Shown: positions 43,186-51,081 of the stretch, piece by piece
Numbering within the stretch: position 1 is the stretch's first letter
How the letters are laid out: each line of letters opens with the position of its first letter
Source: Ectopseudomonas khazarica
Lineage (GTDB): Bacteria > Pseudomonadota > Gammaproteobacteria > Pseudomonadales > Pseudomonadaceae
DNA length: 64,000 nt
Reading direction: 5' to 3'
Assembly (NCBI RefSeq): GCF_004521985.1
Contig: NZ_SBHZ01000020.1
Coordinates: 26,481 to 90,480 of the forward strand
The notes under the pieces: generated by a model
What the model saw: only the letters and a program-made list of their open reading frames with translations
The model's database searches: none
What the model was told of the DNA's origin: nothing
Made by a program: the position numbers and the translations under genes

Positions 43186-44793
43186 TCAGGGGTGAAAGGG
43201 CGCGGCCTCCTGCACTTCGATGATCAGCGGGCGGTCTGCCGGCGCGCTGCGCAGCAGCTCGGCCAGGTGCGCGTGGTCACGGGCGCGCTCGGCGGCGCAA
43301 CCGAAGCCCCGGGCGATGGCCAGCAGGTCCGGGGTGTAGATGTCGACGCCGATCGGCTCGATGTCACGGCGCTCCATGTAGCGCTTGATCTCGCCGTAAC
43401 CGGCGTTGTTCCACAGCAGCACGATGATGCCGACGCCGGCCTCCACGGCGCTGGCCAGTTCGGGCAGGGTGAACTGGATGCCACCGTCGCCCATCAGGCT
43501 GATCACCGGGCGGCTCGGCTCGGCCAGCTTGGCGCCGATGGCTGCCGGCAGGCCGTAGCCCAGGGTGCCGTAGCCGGTGGAGGAGTTGAACCAGCGCCGC
43601 GCGCCGTCCAGTTCCACCAGGTGGTTGCCGCTGTACACCGTCTGCGTCGAGTCGCCGACGAAGCGCGCCTCGGGCAGGGCCTGCAGCAGCGTCGCGAACA
43701 GCTGGCGGTAGTGCGTCCAGCCGCTGAAATCTTCGTTCAGGCGGGCCTGCACGGCCAGGGCGCGGCGAGCGCCGGGGCTGCCGGGGTCGGCCTCGCGTGG
43801 GTTGAACTCGGCCAGCAGCATGCGCATGGCCACTCGCGCATCGCCCTGAATGGCCAGGTGCGGGGTGAAGTTGCGGTGCAGCTGCTGGGCGTCGATGTCG
43901 ATGCGGATCAGGCGGCCCGGCAGGCGGAAGTCGCCATCGAACACCACGTCGTAGTCGGTTTCGCCCAGCTCGGTGCCGATGGCCACGACCACGTCGGCTT
44001 CCAGCGCCAGGTCGCGTACCGGACGCAGCGACTGGTTGCTGCCGAGCAGCAGCGGATGGCCAGGCGGCAGCAGCCCCTTGGCGTTGATGGTCAGGGCCGT
44101 CGGTGCATCCAGGGCGGCGGCCAGGGCGCGGGCCTCGGCCTCGGCGGCGACGCAGCCGCCACCGAGCAGCAGCAGCGGACGCTCGGCTTGCTTGAGCAAC
44201 CCGGCGGCTTCGCGGATCAGCGTGCGGTTGGGCGCCGGGCGACGCACCACCGGACGTGGGGCCAGGGCCATGTGCGAGGCGTCGGCGGTGATGATGTCCA
44301 GTGGCAGCTCGATGTGTACCGGGCGTGGCCGCTCGCCCTCGAACACCGAGAAGGCCCGGGCCAGTACACCGGGCAGTTCCTCGACGCTCATCAGCGTGTG
44401 GCTGAAGGCGCTGACACCCGCGGTCATCGCCCGCTGGTTGGGCAGCTCGTGCAGGTAGCCCTTACCCAGGCCGAGGCGCTCGCGCTCGTTGACGCTGGAA
44501 ATCACCAGCATCGGAATCGAGTCGGCATAGGCCTGGCCCATGGCGGTGAGGATGTTGGTCATCCCCGGACCGGTGATGATGAAGCACACCCCCGGCTTGC
44601 CCGAGACGCGCGCATAGCCGTCGGCCATGAAGCCCGCGCCCTGTTCGTGGCGCGGCGTGATGTGGCGGATGCCGCTGCCGGGCAGGCCGCGATACAGCTC
44701 GACGGTGTGAACACCGGGGATGCCGAACACGGTGTCGACACCCCAGGCCTGGAGCTGCTTGACGAGAAACTCACCGCAGGTGGTTTTGTTCAT
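43186..44793 (-). CDS. Thiamine-diphosphate-dependent decarboxylase / acetolactate synthase-like enzyme
   Basis: A 535-residue TPP enzyme with the three domains of the acetolactate synthase/benzoylformate decarboxylase superfamily. The catalytic Glu lies in ITPRHEQGAGFMADGYAR; the TPP-diphosphate motif is MGDGGIQFTLPELASAVEAG ... WNN. Next to guanidinobutyrase, a decarboxylase of 2-ketoarginine (AruI-like) giving 4-guanidinobutyraldehyde is an attractive guess, because a similar gene sits near gbuA in P. aeruginosa as I recall. The ATG overlaps the stop of the HD gene (ATGA). It is the last gene of the gbuA operon. Confidence 0.88.
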   Translation of the reverse strand: MNKTTCGEFLVKQLQAWGVDTVFGIPGVHTVELYRGLPGSGIRHITPRHEQGAGFMADGYARVSGKPGVCFIITGPGMTNILTAMGQAYADSIPMLVISSVNERERLGLGKGYLHELPNQRAMTAGVSAFSHTLMSVEELPGVLARAFSVFEGERPRPVHIELPLDIITADASHMALAPRPVVRRPAPNRTLIREAAGLLKQAERPLLLLGGGCVAAEAEARALAAALDAPTALTINAKGLLPPGHPLLLGSNQSLRPVRDLALEADVVVAIGTELGETDYDVVFDGDFRLPGRLIRIDIDAQQLHRNFTPHLAIQGDARVAMRMLLAEFNPREADPGSPGARRALAVQARLNEDFSGWTHYRQLFATLLQALPEARFVGDSTQTVYSGNHLVELDGARRWFNSSTGYGTLGYGLPAAIGAKLAEPSRPVISLMGDGGIQFTLPELASAVEAGVGIIVLLWNNAGYGEIKRYMERRDIEPIGVDIYTPDLLAIARGFGCAAERARDHAHLAELLRSAPADRPLIIEVQEAAPFHP

Positions 44794-45380
44794 TCCGGAA
44801 CGTGCTCCGCAAGGCTGTAGGGGCTGCGCGCGAACAGGCGTCGCAGCATCGGTTCAAAGTGCTGCAGGGGCAGCGTGTCATAGTCCGGGTCGAACGACGG
44901 GCAGTCCCAGTCGAAACAGAAGGCTTCGCAAGCGTTGAACCAGCGATGCCCGCGAAAGCGTTCGCGGGCATCGGGGTCCAGGCCCAGGTGCTGCCAGTAA
45001 TAGTGGCCTTGGAATACATCGTGCTGCTGGATGATCCAATGGGTGCGCGGCGTGACGTATGGCTTCAGGATCGCGGCGGCGAATTGAGCATGATCGAACA
45101 ACGCTAGCTCGTCGCCGATATCGTGCAGCAATGCAGCGACGATCATTTCCTCATCGGCGCCCGCTCGCTCCGCCCGGGTGGCGGTCTGCAGGCAGTGCTG
45201 CAGGCGGTTGATCGCGTAGGGCTGGGCGCCTTCTCCCATACGGGTGAGCATCTGCAACAGGCGCTCGGGCAGCGCCTGAAGGTGTTGCTCGTCATGCTGT
45301 AGGACAATCCGCCAGTCCTCGGCACTGCTCTGATCGATGCGGGTAAAGCGCGCCCGAGGGGCGCTGTCGTGGCTGTTCAT
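44790..45380 (-). CDS. HD-domain protein, possible diiron oxygenase or phosphohydrolase
   Basis: A 196-residue HD-superfamily protein. His62 (LQHCLQTAT), His86-Asp87 (LLHDIGD), His97 (FDHAQF), His120 (IQQHDVF) and one of Asp157-Asp166 give the H...HD...H...H...D set seen in two-metal HD enzymes, including PhnZ/TmpB-type mixed-valent diiron oxygenases and ordinary phosphohydrolases. The H-to-HD spacing of 24 equals that of PhnZ as I remember it, while the next spacing is shorter. Start and stop overlap the neighbouring YjiH and TPP genes by one and four bases, so it is firmly part of the gbuA operon. Confidence 0.82.
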   Translation of the reverse strand: MNSHDSAPRARFTRIDQSSAEDWRIVLQHDEQHLQALPERLLQMLTRMGEGAQPYAINRLQHCLQTATRAERAGADEEMIVAALLHDIGDELALFDHAQFAAAILKPYVTPRTHWIIQQHDVFQGHYYWQHLGLDPDARERFRGHRWFNACEAFCFDWDCPSFDPDYDTLPLQHFEPMLRRLFARSPYSLAEHVPE

Positions 45381-46780
45381 TAGACGATCCAGTGCGCCAT
45401 CAGGGCGATGATCGGCAGGGTGATCAGGGTACGCAGGACGAAGATGACGAACAGCTCCAGCAGGCTCAGCGGCAGCTTGGCCTTGAGGATCAGCACGCCG
45501 ACCTCGGACATGTAGATCAGCTGGGTCAGCGAGATGCAGGCGACCACGAAGCGGGTCAGCTCGCTCTCGATGCCCTTGCCCAGCACCGCCGGCAGGAACA
45601 TGTCGGCGAAGCCCACCAGCAGGGCCGGCGCGGCCTTGGCCGCTTCCGGCAGTTGCAGGGCTTCGAGCAGCGGTACCAGCGGGTAGGACAGCCAGTTGAA
45701 GATCGGAGTGAACTCGGCGATGGCCAGCGACAGGGTGCCGATGGCCATCACCAGCGGCAGCAGGCCGAGCCAGATGTCGACCACGTTGTGCACGCCGATG
45801 CGCACCATCTGCAGCGGCGACGGGTTGGCGTTGGCGCGACGCACGGCCTGGGCCAGACCCCAGCGCAGCAGCGAGGTGCCCGCCGGGACTTCCTCGCGGA
45901 TCTGCTTGCCGACACCGGCGACGTACTCTTCCTTCTTCCACGACAGCGGCGGAATGCGCGGGGTGATGATCGCCGCCGCCAGGCCGGCCACCACCACGGT
46001 GAGGTAGAAGGGCACGAACAGGTGGTCGAGCTTCATGAAACTGGTGATCAGCAGGCTGAAGGCGATCGAGGCGATGGAGAAGTTGGTGGCGATCACCGCC
46101 GCTTCGCGAGCGCTGTAGAAGCCCTTCTGGTACTGCTGCGCGGTGATCAGCACGCCGACGGTGCCGGAACCGAGCCAGCTGGCGATGGCGTCGATGGCCG
46201 AGCGCCCCGGCAGACCGAAGATCTTGCGGAACACGTTGCGCACCAGGGTGCCGCAGAATTCCATCAGGCCGTAGTCGGTGAGCAGCGGCAGGATCAGCCC
46301 GGCCACCAGGAAGAAGGTGATCAGCACCGGCGCCAGGTCCTTGAGCACCACGCCCCCGGTATTGGCACCCCAGATCCATTCAGGGCCGAACTGCCAGAAG
46401 GTCATCGCCGCGAACAGCGCACCGAGCACACGCAGGCCGAGCCACAGCGGCGGCAGGTTGAACAGTTCGTTGAGCGCCGGGCGCTGGGTCAGCCAGCGTG
46501 GCTTGAACAGGCTGCCGAGCAGGCCGAGCGCGGCGGATGCCAGCAGCAGGGCGGTGGCGATGGCCGGCAGGTGGTCGTTGAACGCCGCCTTGAGCGCATC
46601 GGCCATCACGCCGAGGCCGATGGTGACCTTTTCCTCGTAGACGATGGGGGTGAGAAACAGCAGTACGCCAAGCAGCGAGGGGATCAGGAAGATCAGCAGC
46701 TGACGCAGGTTGAAGGGCGTGCTCGCGCCGGGTTGGTCGTCGAGCAGGGGCATGGATTCATCATGATTCATGGCAGGCAT
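45380..46780 (-). CDS. YjiH family membrane protein (nucleoside-recognition/gate domain)
   Basis: A 466-residue polytopic inner-membrane protein of the YjiH type with gate (nucleoside-recognition) domains: LLIFLIPSLLGVLLFLTPI at the N-terminus, LPGRSAIDAIASWLGSGTVGVLITAQQYQKGFYSAREAAVIATNFSIASIAF in the middle and SEVGVLILKAKLPLSLLELFVIFVLRTLITLPI at the end. It is probably the uptake or export system of the gbuA operon. Met1 could be at 46780 or at 46771. Its TAA overlaps the ATG of the HD gene. The gbuA gene is 57 bases upstream. Confidence 0.83.
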   Translation of the reverse strand: MPAMNHDESMPLLDDQPGASTPFNLRQLLIFLIPSLLGVLLFLTPIVYEEKVTIGLGVMADALKAAFNDHLPAIATALLLASAALGLLGSLFKPRWLTQRPALNELFNLPPLWLGLRVLGALFAAMTFWQFGPEWIWGANTGGVVLKDLAPVLITFFLVAGLILPLLTDYGLMEFCGTLVRNVFRKIFGLPGRSAIDAIASWLGSGTVGVLITAQQYQKGFYSAREAAVIATNFSIASIAFSLLITSFMKLDHLFVPFYLTVVVAGLAAAIITPRIPPLSWKKEEYVAGVGKQIREEVPAGTSLLRWGLAQAVRRANANPSPLQMVRIGVHNVVDIWLGLLPLVMAIGTLSLAIAEFTPIFNWLSYPLVPLLEALQLPEAAKAAPALLVGFADMFLPAVLGKGIESELTRFVVACISLTQLIYMSEVGVLILKAKLPLSLLELFVIFVLRTLITLPIIALMAHWIV

Positions 46781-46837
46781 CCGAATTGTTGTTGTATGGA
46801 TGTTCCGGGTGCCGTCGAGGGCACCCGGATTCGGCGA

Positions 46838-47797
46838 TCAGCGTTTTGTGACGCCAGGCATCACGCAGAGCATTTCGTAAAGCAGGTTGGCACCGAGCAG
46901 CGAGGTGTTGCCGGTGGTGTCGTAAGGCGGGGAGACTTCCACCAGGTCCGCGCCGATCAGCTCCAGGCCCTCGCAGCCACGGATGATCTCCATGGCCTGG
47001 ATGGTGGTCAGGCCGCCGATTTCCGGGGTGCCGGTGCCCGGCGCCCAGGCCGGGTCGATGCCGTCGATATCGAACGACAGGTAGACCGGGCCGCCGCCGA
47101 CCTTTTCCCGCACTTCGGCCATCAGCGGAGCCAGCGACTGGTGCCAGCATTCTTCGGCCTGCACCACGCGGAAACCCTGCTTGCGGCTCCAGTTGAAGTC
47201 CTCGGCGGTGTAACCCTGGGCACGCAGGCCGATCTGCACCACGCGCTGGCTGTCGAGCAGGCCTTCTTCCTGGGCGCGGCGGAAGGTGGTGCCGTGGGCG
47301 ATCTTCTCGCCGAACATGTGGTCGTTGACATCGGCATGGGCGTCGATGTGGACCAGGCCGATCTTGCCGTACTTCTTGTGCAGCGCCCGCAGGATCGGCA
47401 GGGTGATGGTGTGGTCGCCGCCAAGGGTCAGTGGCGTGATGCCGAGCTCGACGATCTCGTCGTAGGCCTCTTCGATGATGCGCACGGCGTCGAGCAGGTT
47501 GAAGGTGTTGATCGCCACGTCACCGATATCGGCCACGTTGATCGAGTCGAACGGTGCGGCGCCGGTGGCCATGTTGTACGGGCGGATCATCACCGACTGG
47601 GCGCGGATCTCGCGCGGGCCGAAGCGGGTACCGGAGCGCAGCGAGGTGCCGATGTCCAGCGGTACGCCGATGAAGGCGGCGTCCAGCTGGCGCTTTTCCT
47701 CGACGCTCTGGATGTGCGGCAGACGCATCATGGTGGCGATGCCGCCGAAGCGTGGCATTTCGTTGCCACCCAGGGGCTGGTGGAGTTTCTTGTCCAT
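46838..47797 (-). CDS. gbuA: Guanidinobutyrase (agmatinase/ureohydrolase family)
   Basis: A 319-residue manganese ureohydrolase. Metal-binding motifs are GGDHTITLPIL, DAHADVNDHMFG and SFDIDGIDPAWAPGTGTPE. The N-terminus MDKKLHQPLGGNEMPRFGGIATMMRLP and the whole protein agree closely with what I remember of P. aeruginosa GbuA, which splits 4-guanidinobutyrate into 4-aminobutyrate and urea. It is the first gene of a four-gene operon (YjiH, HD, TPP enzyme downstream). A perfect 10-bp inverted repeat lies about 80 bases upstream and shares its core with the LysR promoter at 53.1 kb. Confidence 0.93.
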   Translation of the reverse strand: MDKKLHQPLGGNEMPRFGGIATMMRLPHIQSVEEKRQLDAAFIGVPLDIGTSLRSGTRFGPREIRAQSVMIRPYNMATGAAPFDSINVADIGDVAINTFNLLDAVRIIEEAYDEIVELGITPLTLGGDHTITLPILRALHKKYGKIGLVHIDAHADVNDHMFGEKIAHGTTFRRAQEEGLLDSQRVVQIGLRAQGYTAEDFNWSRKQGFRVVQAEECWHQSLAPLMAEVREKVGGGPVYLSFDIDGIDPAWAPGTGTPEIGGLTTIQAMEIIRGCEGLELIGADLVEVSPPYDTTGNTSLLGANLLYEMLCVMPGVTKR

Positions 47798-47875
47798 GGG
47801 AGGGCCTCAGGCTTGTTCTGGTTGTGGCGGGATTCTTGGCCGGCCAGGTGTCGGGAAGAATCGGCAGGGGCAAAA

Positions 47876-47903
47876 ACTTACTTCAGGATTGTCTGAAGTA
47901 AGT
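47876..47903. promoter_or_regulatory. Inverted repeat ACTTACTTCA-N8-TGAAGTAAGT upstream of gbuA
   Basis: A perfect 10-bp inverted repeat in the 159-base gap between the aldolase stop and the gbuA start. Its core TTCAG-N6-CTGAA (47882-47897) recurs at 53121-53136 in the LysR/TIM-barrel promoter. It has the size and form of a LysR-type activator site. Confidence 0.72.
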
Positions 47904-47956
47904 GCCTGATCCCCCGATTCATGGGGGTTTGGCTGTACCCGGACGACGGTGGTGCG

Positions 47957-48679
47957 TCAGTCGCGGTATCCGGGATCGAGGCGATCGAGCTTGCGCAGCC
48001 AGGCCTGCCACAGCAGCTGGCGCTGCCATTCGGCGCCTTGCAACTGTTCGCAGGCGTGGCGCGACAGCGGCTCCGCGATCTCGCTGCAGGCCTGGCCGCC
48101 GCCGGTGCTGGCGAGCTGGATTTCGCAGGCACGGTTCAGGTAGTACATGACATAGAAGGCATCGGCGACGCTGGCACCGACGCTGAGCAGGCCGTGGTGG
48201 CGCAGCACCAGGGCGATGTTGTCGCCCAGCGAGCGCTGGATGCGGCGGCGTTCGTCCAGGTCCAGCGCCACACCTTCGTAGGCGTGGTAGCCCAGGCGCT
48301 GGTGGAATTCGGTGCTGATCTGGTTGAGTTGCAACAGGCCGGCATCCTGCGCGGCAACGGCCATGCCCGCCAGGGTGTGGGTGTGGATCACGCAATGGGC
48401 GTCGTCACGGGCCATGTGCACGGCGCTGTGAATGGTGAAGCCGGCGACGTTGTAGTCGGCGTTGCCCTCGACCACCTTGCCCTGCATGTCCACCACGATC
48501 AGGTCGCTGGCGCGGACCTCCTCGAAGAACAGGCCGAAGGGATTGATCAGAAAGCGCGGTTCTCCGCTGCCGGGCAGGCGTACGGAAAAGTGCGTGTAGA
48601 GGGTGTCGTCCCAGCCAAACAGGGCGGCCAGGCGATAGGCCGCGGCGAGGTCGCGGCGCAGGGTGGCGATATCGTTCAT
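47957..48679 (-). CDS. Class II aldolase/adducin family protein
   Basis: A 240-residue zinc-dependent aldolase-fold protein. The metal motif is VIHTHTLAGMAVA with a third His in LVLRHHGLLSVGAS; LYTHFSVRLPG and FLINPFGLFFEEVRASDLIVVD are further family blocks. Members cleave sugar phosphates or other hydroxy-oxo compounds or decarboxylate them. Its ATG overlaps the transporter stop (ATGA), making it the last gene of the TIM-barrel-to-aldolase operon. A hydroxylated keto acid produced by the oxygenase upstream would be a reasonable substrate, but this is speculation. Confidence 0.87.
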   Translation of the reverse strand: MNDIATLRRDLAAAYRLAALFGWDDTLYTHFSVRLPGSGEPRFLINPFGLFFEEVRASDLIVVDMQGKVVEGNADYNVAGFTIHSAVHMARDDAHCVIHTHTLAGMAVAAQDAGLLQLNQISTEFHQRLGYHAYEGVALDLDERRRIQRSLGDNIALVLRHHGLLSVGASVADAFYVMYYLNRACEIQLASTGGGQACSEIAEPLSRHACEQLQGAEWQRQLLWQAWLRKLDRLDPGYRD

Positions 48680-50190
48680 GCGTTCTCCAGGCCGATGAAT
48701 CGGCGTACGCGCGGGTGGTCGCCGGTGCGGATGGCAGCGGGCGAGGCGTCGAGCTGAACGTGACCGTCTTCCATGAACAGCACGCGGTCGGAGATGGACA
48801 GGGCGAAGTCCATCTCGTGGGTGACGATGAGCATGGTCATGCCTTCGCGGGCCAGGTCGCGGATCACCGCCAGCACGTCGCCGACCAGCTCCGGGTCGAG
48901 TGCCGAAGTGGGTTCGTCGAAGAGCATCACCTGCGGTTTCATCGCCAGCGCGCGGGCGATGGCCACGCGTTGCTGCTGGCCGCCGGATAACTGGTGCGGG
49001 TACTTGTCGGCATGGGCCAGCAGGCCGACCTTGTCGAGCAGGGCCAGCGCCTGCCTGCGCAGTTCGACGCGAGTGCCCAGACCGTGATGGAGCGGGGCGA
49101 GCATGACGTTGTCGGCGATGGTGCGGTGCGGGAACAGGTTGAAGTTCTGGAACACCATGCCGATGCGTCGCACACCAGCGCGCTGGCGACGATTGTCCGG
49201 GCGGTCGCCGGCCTGGATGAAGCTCTCGCCGAACAGCACGATTTCGCCTTCATCGATGCTCTCCAGACCGTTGATGGTGCGGATCAGCGAGGTCTTGCCG
49301 GAGCCGGAGGGGCCGATGATGGAGAGGACCTCGCCAGGCTGGACGCTCAGGTCGATGCCTTTGAGCACGTGATGATTGCCGTAGTGTTTGTGGATGTTGC
49401 TCAGGTGCAGCGCCGCCGGAGTACCGGGCGTCCGGGCCTGGACCTCGCTGCTGGCGGCCGCCGGCAGGTCGCGCCGCAGGCCGGCCAGCTGTTCGTCGCC
49501 GAGGGTGCCCGGCTTGCGTCTGGCGAGGTCGAGATGCCGCTCGAGGTACTGCAGGCCCCAGCCGAACAGGCTGACGATCAGCACGTAGTACACGGCTACC
49601 GCGCCCAGGGTTTCCAGCACCAGGAAGTTCTGCGCATAGAGGCGCTGGCCGACCAGCAGCAGTTCGCTGAGCGAGATCACCGAGACCAGCGAGGTCAGTT
49701 TGACGATGGTGACGTACTCGTTGGTCAGGGTCGGCAGGGCGATACGGAACGCCTGCGGCACCACGATCAGGCGCTGTGCGCCGAGACGACCGATGCCCAG
49801 TGCGCGAGCCGCTTCGCGTTGGCCCTTGGCCACCGAGAGCAGGCCGCCCCGGTGAATTTCCGCCATGTAGGCCGCCTCGGTCAGGACCAGAGCGATCAGG
49901 CCGGCATAGAAGGGGTTGGACAACAGCTTGCCGCTGGCGGGCACCAGCTGTGGCAGGTTGTAGACGAAGATCAGTAGCACCAGCAGCGGCACGCTGCGAA
50001 AGAACCAGACGTAGAGCGATGCCGGTGCGCTGAGCCAGCGACTGGCAGCCTGTTTGGCACTGGCCAGGGCGAAGCCCAGCAGCAGGCCGATCAGCCAGGC
50101 CAGGCTGCTGAGTTTCACCACCGTCCAGCATGCCGCCCAGAAGGCCGGCATGGAAAACAGGGAGAAGAAATAGCTCCATTCGAACGGCAT
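48676..50190 (-). CDS. Polar amino acid ABC transporter, permease fused to ATPase
   Basis: A 504-residue fusion. Residues 1-225 form a HisM/GlnP-type permease with five helices and the EAA loop (REAARALGIGRLGAQRLIVVPQAFRIALPTLTNEYV). After a linker, residues about 255-504 form a GlnQ-type ATPase with Walker A GPSGSGKTS, signature LSGGQQQRVAIARAL and Walker B VMLFDEPTSALD. Most transporters of this class use two separate genes. The partner binding protein is encoded 48 bases upstream. The stop overlaps the aldolase ATG. Confidence 0.92.
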   Translation of the reverse strand: MPFEWSYFFSLFSMPAFWAACWTVVKLSSLAWLIGLLLGFALASAKQAASRWLSAPASLYVWFFRSVPLLVLLIFVYNLPQLVPASGKLLSNPFYAGLIALVLTEAAYMAEIHRGGLLSVAKGQREAARALGIGRLGAQRLIVVPQAFRIALPTLTNEYVTIVKLTSLVSVISLSELLLVGQRLYAQNFLVLETLGAVAVYYVLIVSLFGWGLQYLERHLDLARRKPGTLGDEQLAGLRRDLPAAASSEVQARTPGTPAALHLSNIHKHYGNHHVLKGIDLSVQPGEVLSIIGPSGSGKTSLIRTINGLESIDEGEIVLFGESFIQAGDRPDNRRQRAGVRRIGMVFQNFNLFPHRTIADNVMLAPLHHGLGTRVELRRQALALLDKVGLLAHADKYPHQLSGGQQQRVAIARALAMKPQVMLFDEPTSALDPELVGDVLAVIRDLAREGMTMLIVTHEMDFALSISDRVLFMEDGHVQLDASPAAIRTGDHPRVRRFIGLENA

Positions 50191-50238
50191 GTGTCATCTC
50201 CGGTGCGCCACAGGCGGCTTGCCGCCTGTGGCTGTTTC

Positions 50239-51039
50239 TCAGGCTTCTTCCAGGTTGTATTTCTTCAGCAGCGCGCTGTACTCGCCACTGGCCTTGAAGT
50301 CGTCCAGCGCGGCTTTCAGTGCGTCGAGCAACTGGGCGTTGCCCTTTTTCACGTAGATGCCCAGCACCTGCGGATAGATCGCACTGCTGGAACTGATGGC
50401 GATGCGGCCCTTGGCGCGTTCGACGATGCGCAAGGAGGCTGCGTCGATCTCCAGGTGCGCCTGGATGTGGCCGGAGAGCAGGGCCTGGGTGGTTTCCGCG
50501 GTGGTCGGGTACTGGTTGATGGTGATGGCGGCGGCGCCTTGCGCCTTGCAGTAACCGTCGGAGACCTTCTGCAGTGCCGGAATCCACGAGGTGCCCTGCT
50601 GCAGGCCGACGGTCAGGCCGCAGAGGTCTTCGGGGGTGGCCGGCTTCTTCTCGGCGTCGCTGCGCACCATGATCGCCGCGCCGGTCTTGGCGTAGGGAAT
50701 GGCGTCGGCCTTTTCCAGGCGTTCGGGAAGGATGTACATGCCGGAGATGATGGTGTCGAAGCGGCCCGCGTCGAGACCGAGGATCAGGTTGGGGAAGCTG
50801 ATGTCACTGAAGCTTGCTTCCAGGCCCAGGTGTCTGGCCAGGGCAGCGGACACTTCCGGGTCGAAGCCCAGTACCTTGTCGCCTTCGTAGTACTCGAACG
50901 GTGGGTAGGAAATCTCCATGCCTACCTTCAGTTCGCCACTGGACAGGGTCTTGGGTGCTTCGGCGGCCTGGCTCAGGCCGCTGGCGAGGGTGCACGCGAG
51001 GGCCAGGACGGTGGTGCGCAGCGGGTTGCGGATTGCCAT
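50239..51039 (-). CDS. Periplasmic amino acid-type substrate-binding protein
   Basis: A 266-residue family 3 extracellular solute-binding protein with signal peptide (LALACTLASGLSQAAEA). The SBP_bac_3 signature is GELKVGMEISYPPFEYYEGDKVLGFDPEVSAALARHLG; FPNLILGLDAGRFDTIISGMYILPERLEKADAI follows. Such proteins bind polar amino acids, opines or guanidino compounds. The usual ligand-contacting Arg after the first lobe is not obvious (GAAIMVRSDAEK). It serves the fused permease-ATPase encoded 48 bases downstream. Confidence 0.92.
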   Translation of the reverse strand: MAIRNPLRTTVLALACTLASGLSQAAEAPKTLSSGELKVGMEISYPPFEYYEGDKVLGFDPEVSAALARHLGLEASFSDISFPNLILGLDAGRFDTIISGMYILPERLEKADAIPYAKTGAAIMVRSDAEKKPATPEDLCGLTVGLQQGTSWIPALQKVSDGYCKAQGAAAITINQYPTTAETTQALLSGHIQAHLEIDAASLRIVERAKGRIAISSSSAIYPQVLGIYVKKGNAQLLDALKAALDDFKASGEYSALLKKYNLEEA

Positions 51040-51081
51040 TGTGGTTATCTCCGGATCAGGTGTTGGGTTGGCAGGGGGAAA

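Noticed and set aside
43192..44820. A 542-codon open frame antisense to the TPP enzyme
   Set aside because: No family features; the opposing gene has complete TPP motifs and operon overlaps.
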